DNA of 64,000 nt, from assembly GCA_009760855.2 (NCBI GenBank), contig WPIO01000051.1, positions 1,044,001 to 1,108,000 on the forward strand. The letters run 5' to 3'. The position numbers were made by a program, and so were the translations under genes. The number at the start of each line of letters is the position of its first letter. Within the stretch, counting starts at the first letter, position 1. The notes below the pieces were generated by a model. It was given only the letters and a program-made list of their open reading frames with translations. It was not told the DNA's origin and ran no database searches. Positions 52,301 through 63,157 of this stretch are shown one piece after another. This DNA comes from Cristatella mucedo. Its lineage: Eukaryota > Bryozoa > Phylactolaemata > Cristatellidae.

Positions 52301-54612
52301 TTTCGAAGAGTGGCTGCTGGTCCCAATCTGTCGAGACTACCGCGTAGCAACGCTTAGATAGCCCCTTGCTCTCCCTACTAGGTCCTTCGTCGGTCTCTTT
52401 TTCAGGATGGCAGAGGAGGTGCCACGATGAATCGTTAGGATTATTTGTTAATGATTGGCTATCTAGTTTGGCAATGAGCTTTCATACTCTGCCACCCGAT
52501 CTGTCTCTCTGACTTAATCTGTTCACCAAGCTTTCACGTTTTGCAAGAGACCGTAGCAGCCGTAGCAAACAAGGTTTACGGTGGCGGAATGTTGCATTCA
52601 TAATGTATAGGCACAGCGTAGCTTTAAATGTTATGTAACGATTGCAATGGAACTGGAAGTGACTAGCCCGAATTCACAAGAGTCAAGTTCCACTTGGTTT
52701 GGTGACTGAAGAACTTCAGTTCTTGTAAGATTGCCTGCCGCTGAGAGCTGGAGATGGCGTTGTTGTAAGGGAATTGCTTGGTCTGCTAAGAATGATGCTG
52801 CCGGCAATAGGCTCCACCTCTCACTTTCTTTTGCCTGTCTATTGTAGAGGTATCGTTGTTATATGTGTGTGATAGACCATTGTACTAGGCTTGAAGACTA
52901 TAAAGGTGCTACAAAAACTCGGTTGCTGCTCTCCTATGAACAAGACTTTTGTTAGCATAGGCCTGTGAACAAGACGTGCTAGCGTAGGCACGATCTCTGC
53001 ATTCTGGTTCACCCATATGATGCGACTGTTTGTAACTGCTCGGCACTGAGAGACAAGCTCATTCTATAGCTCTTCTGCAAGGGAAGCAGGGACGTTGAGG
53101 CTATGAAGACGATTCATGCGATTGTCATCGGTTGTCCGTCGTTTGTGCTCAGTGCTTTGAACCGTGCGAACAGCACGGTGGTCGTACGGTGTCCAAAGCT
53201 CCTCCAGTATCGTGTAGCGCTGCGGTAGCCAAAATTGGAAGCTTCGTTCCACATGCGAAGGGCCCGAGGTCCCTCAGAAAATGACCTCTAGATCTGCCAT
53301 CGATCTTCCGACCGAACTTCCGTGCACTTCTGCTCCCTGTGCACGGGCACGATGCCGAGAAATTTAGGCTCCCCATTTTCGTGATTTGTTGGCTTTGGGT
53401 TCTTAATTCAGATATTTGTAAAGAGACTACCGAGTCATTGGTAGCATGTTCTGCCCAATGACTCGTTAGGAACTGAGAAAGTGATTTGCCTGATACCTTT
53501 TGACTTAAGTACGAGACCATTGTACAGAAAGCCTGTACATGAGCAAGCTCTTTCGTCCCGATGGCTTGTGCATACACTGCAGACAACATCACCCATGCTG
53601 TATTTCTTATTATGACTACAACGATCAAGAGCCAGAATAAGCTAAGCATGCAATCAGCTCGACTCATACCCCGTGGCTCGCTCGAAGTCTTACCTGCATT
53701 TTTCTTTCTCCAAGTTTCTCCCTTTCCTTGCCATGGCAGTGCTAAGTGGGATCGTTCCAATCGTCGTGTAGTTTGATCGCCATGCCCATGTTGTCAACAT
53801 TAGAAAGTTGGTACTTTTGACTTTGTACCAACATCCCAGGTCTAGGATGAAGGCAGCCTGTTAGCTTCTTTGTGACCGTCCCTAGCATGCGGGACTAGGC
53901 TAGACATTCCCCAATCACAGGCGCTGTATGCACTCCTCCCCTTTCAGCACCTGAATACGAGACTCTAAAGAGTTCATACCCATCCTTGCCCGGGGTGGTA
54001 CTAGATAGTTAACTGCCAAGTGGCTATGCACTTATTACACCCTCGGAGGAAGCAAATGATTAAGGTATTTACCTTGCCTCGAGGCAACCGAGGTACCAAA
54101 TTGTACTGTGTTGTGATGCCATGTAAAAATGCTGCAGCTCCAGCATGATCTTTGCTTGGTATTTGATGCATCGATCCCTCCGAAGGGTATTTCAGTCACT
54201 GCATTGCATCTCGATGTGCTAGCGTCAATCGCCGAGCTCATACCATGCACCTATTGCCCCATACTGTAGGAATGACATTCTGCCGATAGTGATGGGCGCT
54301 CATCCGGATGACTATAAGCGTGCTGCACCCCCGCACTCCTACATTCACGTGGACGAGTTCGAATCGCCAGCCGCACTCGCTGCGTATCTTCATAAGCTCG
54401 ATAAAGACGACGAGCTGTACAATGCCTACTTTGCGTGGAAGGGCACAGGTGCCAACATAAACACGTTTTTCTGGTGCCGAATGTGTGCCATGGCCCACGC
54501 TGCTGACAGCCACCCACCTACCTGGATTGACGATGTGGAGGAGTGGTGGCGAGGTGCTGGAGTCTGTGCTAGCCAAGAGGGCAACCAACTGTGGCCGCGC
54601 TGGATTAAGTGA
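46380..54612 (+). CDS. Alpha-1,3-fucosyltransferase (GT10 family), type II Golgi membrane protein, complete, two coding exons
   Basis: Exon 1 is 46380-47449 (donor AT|GTGAGT) and exon 2 is 54270-54612 (acceptor CATACTGTAG). They join as AT+G to give a continuous 470-aa protein whose junction FFLNGLM/NDILPIVMGAHPDD is exactly the GT10 core. The enzyme transfers fucose from GDP-fucose to GlcNAc on glycans in the Golgi lumen. Visible parts: a short cytosolic tail, a membrane anchor at residues about 11-28 (VILVVLLLYGVMLAVLYA), an Ala/Arg/Gly-rich stem, VNWTATYRHDS near 236-247, KMVAWFVSNC and YARELSNHVGVDIYGACG near 276-312, the donor-binding KFYLSFENSNCRDYITEKFF near 331-350, and C-terminal WKGTGANINTFFWCRMC. 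Length suits the family. Core (N-glycan) versus Lewis-type specificity cannot be decided here. The 6.8 kb intron holds SINEs, GA repeats and no other supported exon. Confidence 0.93.
47805..47895. repeat. (GA)n microsatellite in the fucosyltransferase intron
   Basis: GA/GACA-type purine tract about 350 bp after the donor site. The 254-aa ORF running through it is not otherwise supported. Confidence 0.9.
48440..48735 (-). repeat. Dispersed repeat with a short conserved peptide, copy 1 (in the fucosyltransferase intron)
   Basis: Minus-strand MYSKLNPTEIRDFLERCGII followed by RAELALQ matches MYSKIYPNEIRNELMQWCIT followed by RAEHAFE at 61.3 kb, and the flanking DNA (ATAACTCAGCTAATACT) also aligns. 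The family is unknown; it may be part of an unrecognised transposon. Confidence 0.55.
48935..49075 (-). mobile_element. tRNA-like SINE (family C), copy 1
   Basis: Minus strand: A-box-like TGGCCCAGTGATTAA and B-box-like GGTTCGAGTCATT. The body (GGCAG with AAGAATTAC) is shared with 49160-49285. Confidence 0.55.
49160..49285 (-). mobile_element. tRNA-like SINE (family C), copy 2
   Basis: Shares with the copy at 48,935-49,075 the GGCAG(A/T)AAAGAATTAC body, the CTTGGTCGTCAAGTGC segment and the minus-strand TGGGTTCAAG B-box-like word. Both copies lie in the same orientation. Confidence 0.5.
49286..51530. other. Fucosyltransferase intron, no gene recognised
   Basis: A further tRNA-like fragment may lie at about 49,290-49,390. 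Other ORFs (for example 50656-51183 minus) have no family resemblance or splice support. Confidence 0.4.
51533..51562. repeat. Near-perfect palindrome, 14-bp arms, 2-nt centre
   Basis: CAGCAGCTGCTAGC and GCTAGCAGCTGCTG are exact reverse complements separated by TG. The preceding 25 bp is a partial direct copy. Confidence 0.85.
51724..51767. repeat. 22-bp tandem duplication
   Basis: AAAGCTGATTGGGCTTCTGGGT is followed directly by a copy with a few differences (AAAGCTGACTGGGCTTCTCC). Confidence 0.7.
53149..53760 (-). other. 203-aa ORF antisense in the fucosyltransferase intron, not recognised
   Basis: It contains a plausible membrane segment (MLSLFWLLIVVVIIRNTAWV) and ordinary-looking sequence after it, then turns Arg/Ser-rich. 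No family was recognised and no splice structure supports it. It could be a chance ORF, a decayed repeat or a nested gene. Confidence 0.2.
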
Positions 54613-54710
54613 TCACCTAGGCTGCTGCTGTTGTGGCAACGTGTTGCGATGTTCTGGTCTCTTTTTTCACAGCAGTCTCGTGTATCATCCACCAAGAGTT
54701 ATACTGGATC

Positions 54711-54810
54711 TGTGAGCATGAACCTTGGGCTGATAAGGTCATGGCGTTACTTTGATCGCCTGTGAGCATGAACCTTGGGCTGATAAGGTCATGGCGTTAC
54801 TTTGATCGCC
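54711..54810. repeat. Exact 50-bp tandem duplication in the fucosyltransferase 3' UTR
   Basis: 54711-54760 and 54761-54810 are identical (TGTGAGCATGAACCTTGGGC to TTTGATCGCC). It lies about 100 bp after the stop codon. Confidence 0.97.
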
Positions 54811-55194
54811 AGCTTCGTCTGGTGTCGGCCGGATCCATCAAGTCCTTCTTGCTGCTCTGTACATCTCACTCTGCCGTGCTATCAATGCGGCTCTGCATTC
54901 CTTATTGCACAAGTTGGTATATTTATATTTCGGACCTAGTATTGCTGAAGCTGCAATGGTATAGCCCCAGACTACCGTGTCAATGAAATCCAAAGGATTG
55001 AGTGTTCCCAATAGTCACGATTCACTCCAGATTTCAGACCCGGCTTTGGGGGGGGAGTGGGCATCAGCAAGGGGCAAGCAGGTGTTGGCTGGTAGTTCTG
55101 GTGAATTTTACAGTTATGGGTACCTCCATATAATTATCGTTTCTTATGAACAGTGATATGTTGTACGCTTGCTTGCTAGCGCCTGTACATATAC

Positions 55195-55197
<3 letters not shown>

Positions 55198-55249
<52 letters not shown>

Positions 55250-55250
55250 A
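55198..55250. repeat. (TG)n microsatellite
   Basis: Uninterrupted TG run within the predicted fucosyltransferase 3' UTR. The His/Thr-rich minus-strand ORFs are artefacts. Confidence 0.95.
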
Positions 55251-55356
55251 TGCATGCTTGCGAATGCACTGGCATGCACATATCACTGCCTAAGCCTCTG
55301 TAAGGTATTCGTACATGCTTTATTGGAGCCAGCATCCTGGTGTAAGATTAGCATTA

Positions 55357-55362
55357 AATAAA
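55357..55362 (+). terminator. Candidate poly(A) signal of the fucosyltransferase gene
   Basis: AATAAA about 745 nt after the stop, a plausible 3' end that would put the 50-bp duplication and the TG run in the 3' UTR. Confidence 0.45.
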
Positions 55363-55499
55363 GGTCATTGGTGTGATCTAGTCACTGACTTGAATTGAAT
55401 GAATGACACAAATGATTGCACTCACTCTGTGGCTTGATGGAGCACCCTTCAGATTGTTCACTTCTTGCCCACCTGTCGGGTTGGCTTTTGCTTACTGTC

Positions 55500-55615
55500 T
55501 AGTTACGATTAGTGTCACTTGGTAAGCAAAACGCCTCACGCTAGCAGGATTGCAACCAGAGACCTTAATTTTCCAGAATCCGTGGCACCCACCACTGGGT
55601 CACCGGCTTGGCCAT
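55500..55615 (-). repeat. Possible tRNA-like SINE fragment
   Basis: Minus strand reads GGTGACCCAGTGGTGGGTGC (A-box-like) and CTCTGGTTGCAATCC (B-box-like). It is too diverged to group confidently with the other families. Confidence 0.35.
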
Positions 55616-56049
55616 AGGATTATTGATAAGAAGAAATGGCTGCAGTGACACCGCATGGGACAAGGGGACATGGTCTCAAGAAAGGAAACTTGCAAATCAA
55701 AGCGATGGCAATCGACCACCGTGGCGATAGGTCGGACGTCGGTGAATGTCAGTTGACATTTATAGCTTAGTAGACAGACCCAAGTATCCAGTGCTAGCTG
55801 AAGCAGGTTCATTCATACATGCGAGTGCTGAAGGCTTATATGCCATTGCTGCAGGTCTGGTTATGGCCGTTTAGGATATTATGTATGGCTGATCCTTCCC
55901 TAGTTAGTGATAGTCACGTTGGATCCCCCCATAATTATTCAGTGCCATCCAAACGCTACGATTCCATGATCTATTGAGAATGGGTGTCGGGAGTACCACA
56001 TATCAAATGTCAACTCAAATAGTGCAGGATAGCGTTTGCCCCTCTGTCT

Positions 56050-56200
56050 TAGCCTAGGGGTACGGTGCTCTCTTTTCACAATCCTGGTCGTGAGTTTGAG
56101 TCCTTCAGTGGGACATCCTCAATTGCCAGCTGCAGGTGGTGATAGCCATAAAGGCTCTTCTGCCGCTATATGAATGAGGCTTATGAATCAGCTAATCTGT
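56050..56200 (+). mobile_element. tRNA-derived SINE (family B), best plus-strand copy
   Basis: Head with TAGCCTAGGGGTACGGTGC, B-box-like GAGTTTGAGTCC, then the family body GGTGGTGATAGCCATAAAGG, CTCTTCTGCCGCTATATGAA and CTTATGAATCAGCTAATCTG. Confidence 0.7.
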
Positions 56201-57035
56201 CTTCTTTCTGGGTTTTTTTGGGGTACGTTGACTTTTGTAAGCCTTGCGGAGTCCGGCACCTTGCTAAAATCCAGAATTGAACACCAATTTAGTACGCCAC
56301 GAAAATGTCGAAATCACCTGCCTAATAATGCGAAATCGTGGGTTCGGTGGCTGGTTCGCCTTGGTGTTGGATAAGCATCCTCCGGAACTAAATATTTCTA
56401 GTCTGGCGAGATTTCTCGTGATACATGGTCAGAGCAAAGAGCTCTAGAAATTTACATAATTTGATTCGAAACACTCATTTCTCACAGTTATCATTCTAGC
56501 ACTGAACTGTATTTGTATGTTAGAGAAGCCAAAATACCGAAATGGCATACCCATTAATAAAATAAATACACAAACATAAAAAACAATCTAGATTTGGCAC
56601 ACTCGCGATACAGTGCTTGATACGTGTGATAAATCAGCTCCCGTTAGATAATGAAGTCGGCAAACTTCGGCCTTTAGGGCTAGATACGGTCTAGCTAGTA
56701 TTCCAGTCCGGCCTAACGCCCCCTAGGTATTTATTGTTGGATCCGGCCTCATTGAATCGTCGCTGGTTTGTTCCACTTCATTACTGCCGGCTAGAGCTCA
56801 AGCTGTGGCCCGTGTTAATTTTTCGAACTGGAGTCGTGAAACAGAAGCACCTGATAGGGGAGGGATGATGTATGTCAACCCCTGTAATTGCCGCTCGCGT
56901 CTGTTGCGACTGTCTGTTTGTCTGGCCATGCCCTTTCCGCCCACGCCTTGTTTTTTTCTGGCTTAGTGTGTCTTCTTGACCTCCTGAAATAACCTAGTAG
57001 TTCACAAAGTTTTCGACCTGTGTGGATACTTAGCA
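56201..57035. other. No gene recognised
   Basis: No supported ORF and no identified repeat. Confidence 0.4.
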
Positions 57036-57039
57036 GTTA

Positions 57040-57270
57040 ATAATAATAATGTATAACATTATAAGAGCTAAACCCAGAAAGAGATTTATTTCTCTTAAGG
57101 CACTACACAAATACGTTATTATTATTATCATTACTATTCAAGAATCAGAATCAAGACTTCAGTTGGCAGTGAATTTCCAGGCTTTTGGAGTATAGAAACT
57201 GAAGACATTGTCTCCGAACGTATTGAGGTTGGCTCAAGGTCGCAGCTAAACCAATTTCCTTTAATTAAAC
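57040..57270 (-). repeat. LINE 3'-end fragment between two (AAT/ATT) runs
   Basis: TAATAATAATAATG, then AGAGCTAAACCCAGAAAGAG, CTCTTAAGGCACTACACAAA, a second ATTATTATTATC run, and TTCAGTTGGCAGTGAATTTC resembling the end of the LINE ORF. Confidence 0.6.
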
Positions 57271-57835
57271 GATGATAAGACGGAATCCCTCTTCGTCAGC
57301 CACACTAAGCTTGCAGCTAGCGTACGTGCATTTGCACTCTCAATTTTTGATGCTGCAATGCGAATTTCTTCGTGTGGTTCAAATGTAGGTGTCATATTTT
57401 AAAACTGCTTAAAAGTTTAAAGTTTCGCCAAGACAATCGCTTCGACAGCTAGCAGTCACGTTCAATCCCTGTCAGAGGCATCATTTCCAGCCACTGCGCT
57501 TCTCACATTCTCTGTTGCATGAGATGAAGTCTGTTGGCCACCATATGCGAACCTAAAGCTGTTTAGGCTTTGAGTGTGTAATGGAAAAAATCCCCTGGGT
57601 AACATTTCAGCTTAGCCCTTGAGACTTCGTGTAATTACAGACGAAGATACATTACGCTACATCATCTACGAAAGCGGTGGTAATGTTATCCACTGTAGGC
57701 TCCACGAATGTTCCTTTGACTCCTGAGATTTCGAATTTTTTATTAATTTCTTCACTGCTGAGTCGGGTCTATTTTTGAAAGGCGTAATAACGTTTCCATG
57801 GCGAGTCAATCTTTTGTCCGTGACAGGTGGCAGTA
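57271..57835. other. No gene recognised; possibly more decayed LINE
   Basis: Around 57,260-57,300 the plus strand reads TTTAATTAAACGATGATAAGACG, reminiscent of the [12 protein letters not shown] segment, but too decayed to delimit. Confidence 0.35.
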
Positions 57836-57837
57836 TA

Positions 57838-57985
57838 TATGTAATTCATTTGTATAGCGCCCCGAGAGAACTTAATCACTATTCAGGCGCTTCACATATG
57901 CCTCGGGGCTCGAGCCCACGACCTCAGCCAGACCTTGGTCGGGGCGAGCACCTTAACCGCTGGACCAAACGGCATATACCCCCTC
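57838..57985 (-). mobile_element. tRNA-derived SINE (family A) with LINE-derived 3' tail
   Basis: The minus strand starts with a tRNA-like head (TTGGTCCAGCGGTTAAGGTG A-box region, GGGCTCGAGCCCCG B-box) and ends with the LINE terminus: on the plus strand GTAATTCATTTGTATAGCGC, then CCCGAGAGAACTTAATC, the same hairpin arm as the LINE at 28,264. Confidence 0.75.
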
Positions 57986-58850
57986 CAACTGAGCCGTCCG
58001 AAGGGTTGAGTCTGGCAGCTAGGTGGATGAGGCAAACGTCCAGACTTCCTATAATTGGCTGCCTCTGCCAAGGTCTGGGCCCCAGCTTGGCATACTCTTG
58101 GCTTCGTCTCTTTAGTTGGTTGTTCCATGTGTAATGCTTCAATACAATAAGAATCATTTGAAATATGCATGAATCGTATACAGCTTTTACTATTGGTAGG
58201 AATTACCTGCGATTGTAGCTCTCCTACACTCAGGCTATCACTTTCATGGGATGGGGTCTAAATATGACGAATATAGTGTTTTCTGTACCCCTACAAGTAT
58301 AACCTTTACAGCGCGCCCGAAATAGCTTGCTGTACTAGCGTTTTCCCAGTTGAACTTGTTTTTTAACACAAGCTAAGTACACGAAAACGAGTATTTCCTC
58401 TACGTCATTGATTGAACCTCCGCCCTGTGAAGTCTGTGGCCTCCTTCCTGGTCAGCACAGATTTCAAGAAGTGCGAAGACCTCAGGAAAGGGCACAAGGC
58501 AAGCAGGGTGGAGAGCTGTGAGCCACCACACCACGCTCCGCCCGCCATCACTGTCCATCTTAGTCGTCCAGCCGAGTTCATTTAAGTGGTCAAGAATCTT
58601 CATCAAATCTGAAAACGTAAATGCAGCTTATAAGGAACGCTATCAGTGTCAATCGCGAAAATAGAAAAATGTCCCAATATTGAAGTTGAACGCTCCTGAG
58701 GTCACGAAATGCGTATACGTGTATGGCTTGAATATGTATGGCTTGAAGCAAAGTTCGAGCCGCATAATGAAGTTCCTCTAACGACCTAAGACACCCGAAC
58801 GAGAGAATGCTGCCCCTTAGAACGCCATAGTATTCGCTAGCGGCCATTTC
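57986..58850. other. No gene recognised
   Basis: Short ORFs such as 58590-58910 minus have no family resemblance. Confidence 0.4.
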
Positions 58851-58851
58851 G

Positions 58852-60930
58852 TAATAATAATAATGCACTTGATAAAGCGCCCTCAGAGAACTTAATCTCT
58901 TTCTAGGCACTTCACATTTGCTGCAAAGAGAAGCGCGATTGAATGGCGAGTAATATCATGCTTGATAAACATGAATAACACGGTTAGGGGTGACATGAAC
59001 ATGGTCACCATGCAAATGTGGTTAGTGGCATCATGCAGTGTCAGCACGCATAAGCACATCAAGGACGAATCACAGGGACCCGCTAAATGCTGTCCTTAAT
59101 AGGTGTGTTTTAAGCTCTTTTTAAACGTGGTCACGTTAGGGTATGTTCTGACGCAAGTCGGGGGGAAGTTCCAGGCCTTGGGAGCATACGAGCTAAATGC
59201 ACGATCTCCAAAGGATTTGAGGTTTGTACGAGGTATATGTAAGCTGTTGGATTCCGAAAAACGGGTGGTACGATGCTTGGCCTGGTGGGGGAGTAGATCT
59301 GAGAGATAGGCTGGAGCCAAAGAATGAAGTGACCTAAAAGTGAGCGAAAAAACCTTGAAGTCGATCCGTTGCTTGACTGGTAGCTAGTGCATGTCGGAGA
59401 GAAGTAGTGTAATGTGGCAACTGCGATGCTCATGACAGAAAAGCCTAGCTGCCGAGTTTTGCACCATCTGTAATCACCTGATTGCACATGCCGGTAGGCC
59501 AGCAAGCAGTGAGTTGCAGAAGTCAAGACGGGATGTCACGAATGCATGGACCAACTTGGACGTGGTATCCTTATCTAAACAAGCCCGAATTTTAGCAATG
59601 TTATGAAGCTGAAAATAGGCCGATTTGACTGTGGAGCTGATATGGTCGTCTAACGAGAGGTCGCTTTCGAACATGACACCTAGATTTCGAGCTGATTCAA
59701 CAGGAGATGTGCTGGCAGAGCCAATTTTGAGCGTCAGCCTTTCCAATTTCTGAATCACATTGGGTTTGCTCATAACTAGTAAGTTAGTTTTATCATCGTT
59801 TAGTTTTAGAAAATTTGCTGCCATCCATGTGCGGATGTCATCAACACATGCAGCAAGTGAGTTGTGAGAATTCGAGATGCTCGAATGCTGGGAGGGATCA
59901 AAGCAAAGATACAACTGAGTGTCATCCGCATAGAAGTGAAAGCCTAGATTGTGCTTGGCAATCACATCAGCAAGAGGCAGATTATAAACCATGAAAAGAA
60001 CCGGACCGAGCACGCAGCCCTGAGGTACCCCATATTTCAGAGGTACCTCGGATGATCTTTGTCCATTCACGTCAATACTCTGGAGTCCCCCACTGAGATA
60101 GGACCTGAACCATTGCAGAGCAGTGCCAGTGATGCCCAGGCGAGATGAGAGGCGCTCTAGAAGAACTTTGTGATCGATGGTATCAAAAGCTGCCAAAAGA
60201 TCGAGCAAGACAAGTAGAGACACTCTACTTATGTCTGCATTCCTAAGTAGGTCGTTGTACACCAAAGCAATACTGACTCTGTGGAGTGATTAGCTCTAAA
60301 GCCAGACTGGAACTTACTAGCAAGGTTTGAAGTTTCAACATATGAGTTCAGCTGGTCCGCCACGACCCGTTCCAGTGTCTTTGATAGGAATGGTAGAAGG
60401 GAGACTGGGCGGTAGTAGCTCAAGTTCTCTTGGTCTAGTGTCGCTTTCTTGAGAAGTGGCCTGACTACAGCTTTTTTGAAAGGTGCTGGGACATGACCTG
60501 AGGCTAATGACATATTAATGGTGTTAATTATGCATGGCAGCAGCAGATCAATGCAACGTAGGAGTAGGACAGTGGGAATAGGGTCCAGAGGACTTCTTTG
60601 ATTGGGATATGAACTTCAGGACGAGATCACTAGTGACCCGCTTAAATGAAGACATTGAGGTGCAGCCAGGAATCGGGGAACAGCATTCTAGGGGAATGTT
60701 GTCATCGCAGGGATGAACTCCCTGATCTTGTCTATCGTCTGCACAAAGAATCGAGAGAAACGATCGGCTAGATCATCACAAGGATTGCGTAATAGGGTAG
60801 CACTATCCAGCCAAACGGCTCTAGTTTCGATAGCACGGTTTGCTCTCTACACACACGACGTTGTTAATAAGTGAACGGGCTTTGGTAGTTTTACGTGGAC
60901 TGGCATAGAAGGTCATAGGTCAACGCATCC
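58852..60930 (-). mobile_element. CR1/L2-type LINE, longest copy, 5'-truncated and frameshifted
   Basis: Minus strand. The 3' end at 58,852 has an AAT-rich tail and the family hairpin. The reverse transcriptase is nearly whole across frames: [120 protein letters not shown] (catalytic YADD present), [18 protein letters not shown] and VHAFVTSRLDFCNSLLAGLP. Frame changes near 60,250 and 59,480-59,530 and several stops inactivate it. No endonuclease domain is visible, so the 5' part is missing. Confidence 0.9.
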
Positions 60931-61076
60931 GCTGGGTCGCTTAATCGGATAAGTGTTGAGAAAAAGCTGAGAAGGTTGGTCGAACAGTCAAAACATTGTA
61001 CCTGCTACCTTTCAAAAGACAAACATTTAATTATTTGGGGTGTGAAGTTTTGACAATTTTCCCATTAAAGAAAGCA

Positions 61077-61430
61077 TTAAAAAGCGATTAAACATACCTT
61101 ATCTAACCCGAAAGTAAACCGGAAGAAATAAATAAAATACAATTGTTCACCGATCCCTGGACCGTATACGACTTGTGTCCCAACTTGTTGAGCCTTGGCA
61201 CATCGAGGTACATGTTTGCAGCGTGTACGTGCTTGTGAATTTGAAGCAGCTTCACTTACAGGGTTCAATAGTACTTTATGAGTTCCATAACTCGGCCGAT
61301 ACTCGAAAGCTCGACGTGAACTTTCAAATGCATGCTCAGCTCTGGTTATACACCACTGCATGAGTTCATTTCTGATTTCGTTCGGATATATTTTGCTATA
61401 CACGTAATCAAAAATCTTCGGATTTCATTG
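61077..61430 (-). repeat. Dispersed repeat with a short conserved peptide, copy 2
   Basis: An open minus-strand frame of 108 aa begins MYSKIYPNEIRNELMQWCIT and continues past the part shared with 48.5 kb (SSRRAFEYRPSYGTHKVLL). The shared DNA spans about 61,230-61,430. Product unknown. Confidence 0.5.
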
Positions 61431-61810
61431 TCTGCAACGCGCTTAGAGCGACCGCGAGATGCTACCTCATGCCCTATTGCTGCAGTAATCGAGCTCCTTA
61501 TAATTAAGCCCTCTCGCTCGATTCCTTTTCAGGGCACCTAGCGGTAGGAGTCTCTCACTGCTCACGAATGCAGCTCGAACGCGAGCAGACAAAGGAGCCA
61601 ACCGAGCGGAACAGAAGCCGAACGGACGAAGGTTCGGAGCTGCCGAGAAAGGAAGTGTCGGAGTCGGAAGCACGGGAGCGAATAGCCATCTTAGCTCGCG
61701 CAGCGATTACGTAGAAATCGCTCGACCGCGAGTTCCGAGCGGTCTGGCAACCCCCTCAGCGAAAACGCCGCGAAAGCGGGATTTCTCACTTTCCAAGGTC
61801 GAGCACTCAC

Positions 61811-61920
61811 TCTGTTTCGCAAGTCACTCGCATCAGTGAACTTTTTCCATAAACTACCAGGTAGCTCTTCCTGAAGGCGTGGCTTCGGATGAATCAGCTC
61901 GCGAAAACGCACGACCGCCT
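61811..61920 (-). CDS. Candidate isolated coding exon (110 nt), unknown gene
   Basis: The minus strand has acceptor GCGTGCAACAG at 61,921 and a consensus donor AGA|GTGAGT at 61,811. The open frame between encodes AVVRFRELIHPKPRLQEELP then GSLWKKFTDASDLRNR, which looks like real protein. No partner exons or family were recognised, and the polypyrimidine tract is weak. Confidence 0.2.
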
Positions 61921-62094
61921 CTGTTGCACGCGAAATATTAAGACAGAGGCGGAGCAGAATCCGGGGAGACAGACTAAGAGAAGGAGACAAAAACGGAGGC
62001 AGAGACGCGGGTGGGGACACAATTAGACCTGATGGCTGACAGAAACCGGCGGAGAGAGACGCGACGAGAAGCGACAGAGAAAAGGAGAGATTCT

Positions 62095-62192
62095 ACACAG
62101 CATCTGTAAAGTGCCTGGAAAGAGATTCAGTTCTCTGATGGCACTATAGAAACATATTATCATCATTATTATTATTATTATTACTATTATAG
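62095..62192 (+). repeat. LINE 3'-end fragment with (ATT)n tail, plus orientation
   Basis: CTGTAAAGTGCCTGGAAAGAG, then TTCTCTGATGGCACTATAG, followed by ATTATTATTATTATTATTAC. Same terminus as the other copies. Confidence 0.8.
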
Positions 62193-62815
62193 TGGTGGAT
62201 CGGGCGACTGGCGGGTAGATAGTACGGCACGAGTAGGATGCATTCGTGCAGCTTTGCCTGCTGGAAGTCGTTAAATGGCTCACCTTCTGCGCCTGACGCC
62301 TGGCTCTTTTTGTCAATAAAGCTGCACGGCCTGGAATCACGGCCGGTAGCACTGCCCTGACTATCGTCTACCGTTCTCTGGACAGTGGATGGGGGCGTGT
62401 TGTTGCTGCTAACGCTGATAGCGGTGACTGAAATAAAATCTCCTTCTCACAAAGCATAGTGCTCATAGCGGTTGCTAGACCTGACTGGCGCGGGACCCAA
62501 TACGGGTGAAGCTAGCGTCTCGAACCGGCACTGGCAACAAGCCGCAGTAGTCGCACGGACCGACTCGGGTATGGCGACGATAGCTGTACGTGTATTCCGG
62601 AGCCGAAGAGACGCACGCGGAATCGGTATGAGTTATGAAGTAAAACTTACCTAATCATCACTTCACATTACTTATTTACACGGTCCAAGCCGTAGGTTAT
62701 GGCGAATCCGGCTTCTAATGAATATTACTCGTTAGCCGCTAATAATCTTGAAGCAACAGTACTAACGTGGCTGATTTCGCATGCTCATGTTTCACTCTGC
62801 CGGAGCAGCCGCTTT
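62193..62815. other. No gene recognised
   Basis: No supported ORF and no repeat identified. Confidence 0.4.
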
Positions 62816-62845
62816 AAGGAGAGACAGACAGACAGAGAGTGAAGT

Positions 62846-62937
<92 letters not shown>

Positions 62938-63093
62938 GAGGGAGAGAGAGACAGAGAGAGTGAGAGAGAGAGACAGACAGAGAGACAGATAGAGAGACAG
63001 ACAGAGAGACCAAGAGTCAGAGAGACCGACACAGAGACAGACACAGAGACAGACAGAGAGGGAGACAGAGGGAGACAGAGAGGAGAGAGACGA
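62816..63093. repeat. Long (GA)n microsatellite with GACA interruptions
   Basis: About 280 bp of purine-rich GA, the middle 80 bp being pure GA; the flanks are GACA-rich. Confidence 0.97.
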
Positions 63094-63157
63094 AAGCCTT
63101 GGAGAATTAAATAAGAACAAGTAAGTAAGTACGTGAGGTGTTACAATGTCCTCACTC

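Noticed and set aside
62785-63120. Ser/Leu-rich minus-strand ORFs
   Set aside because: GA microsatellite artefact.
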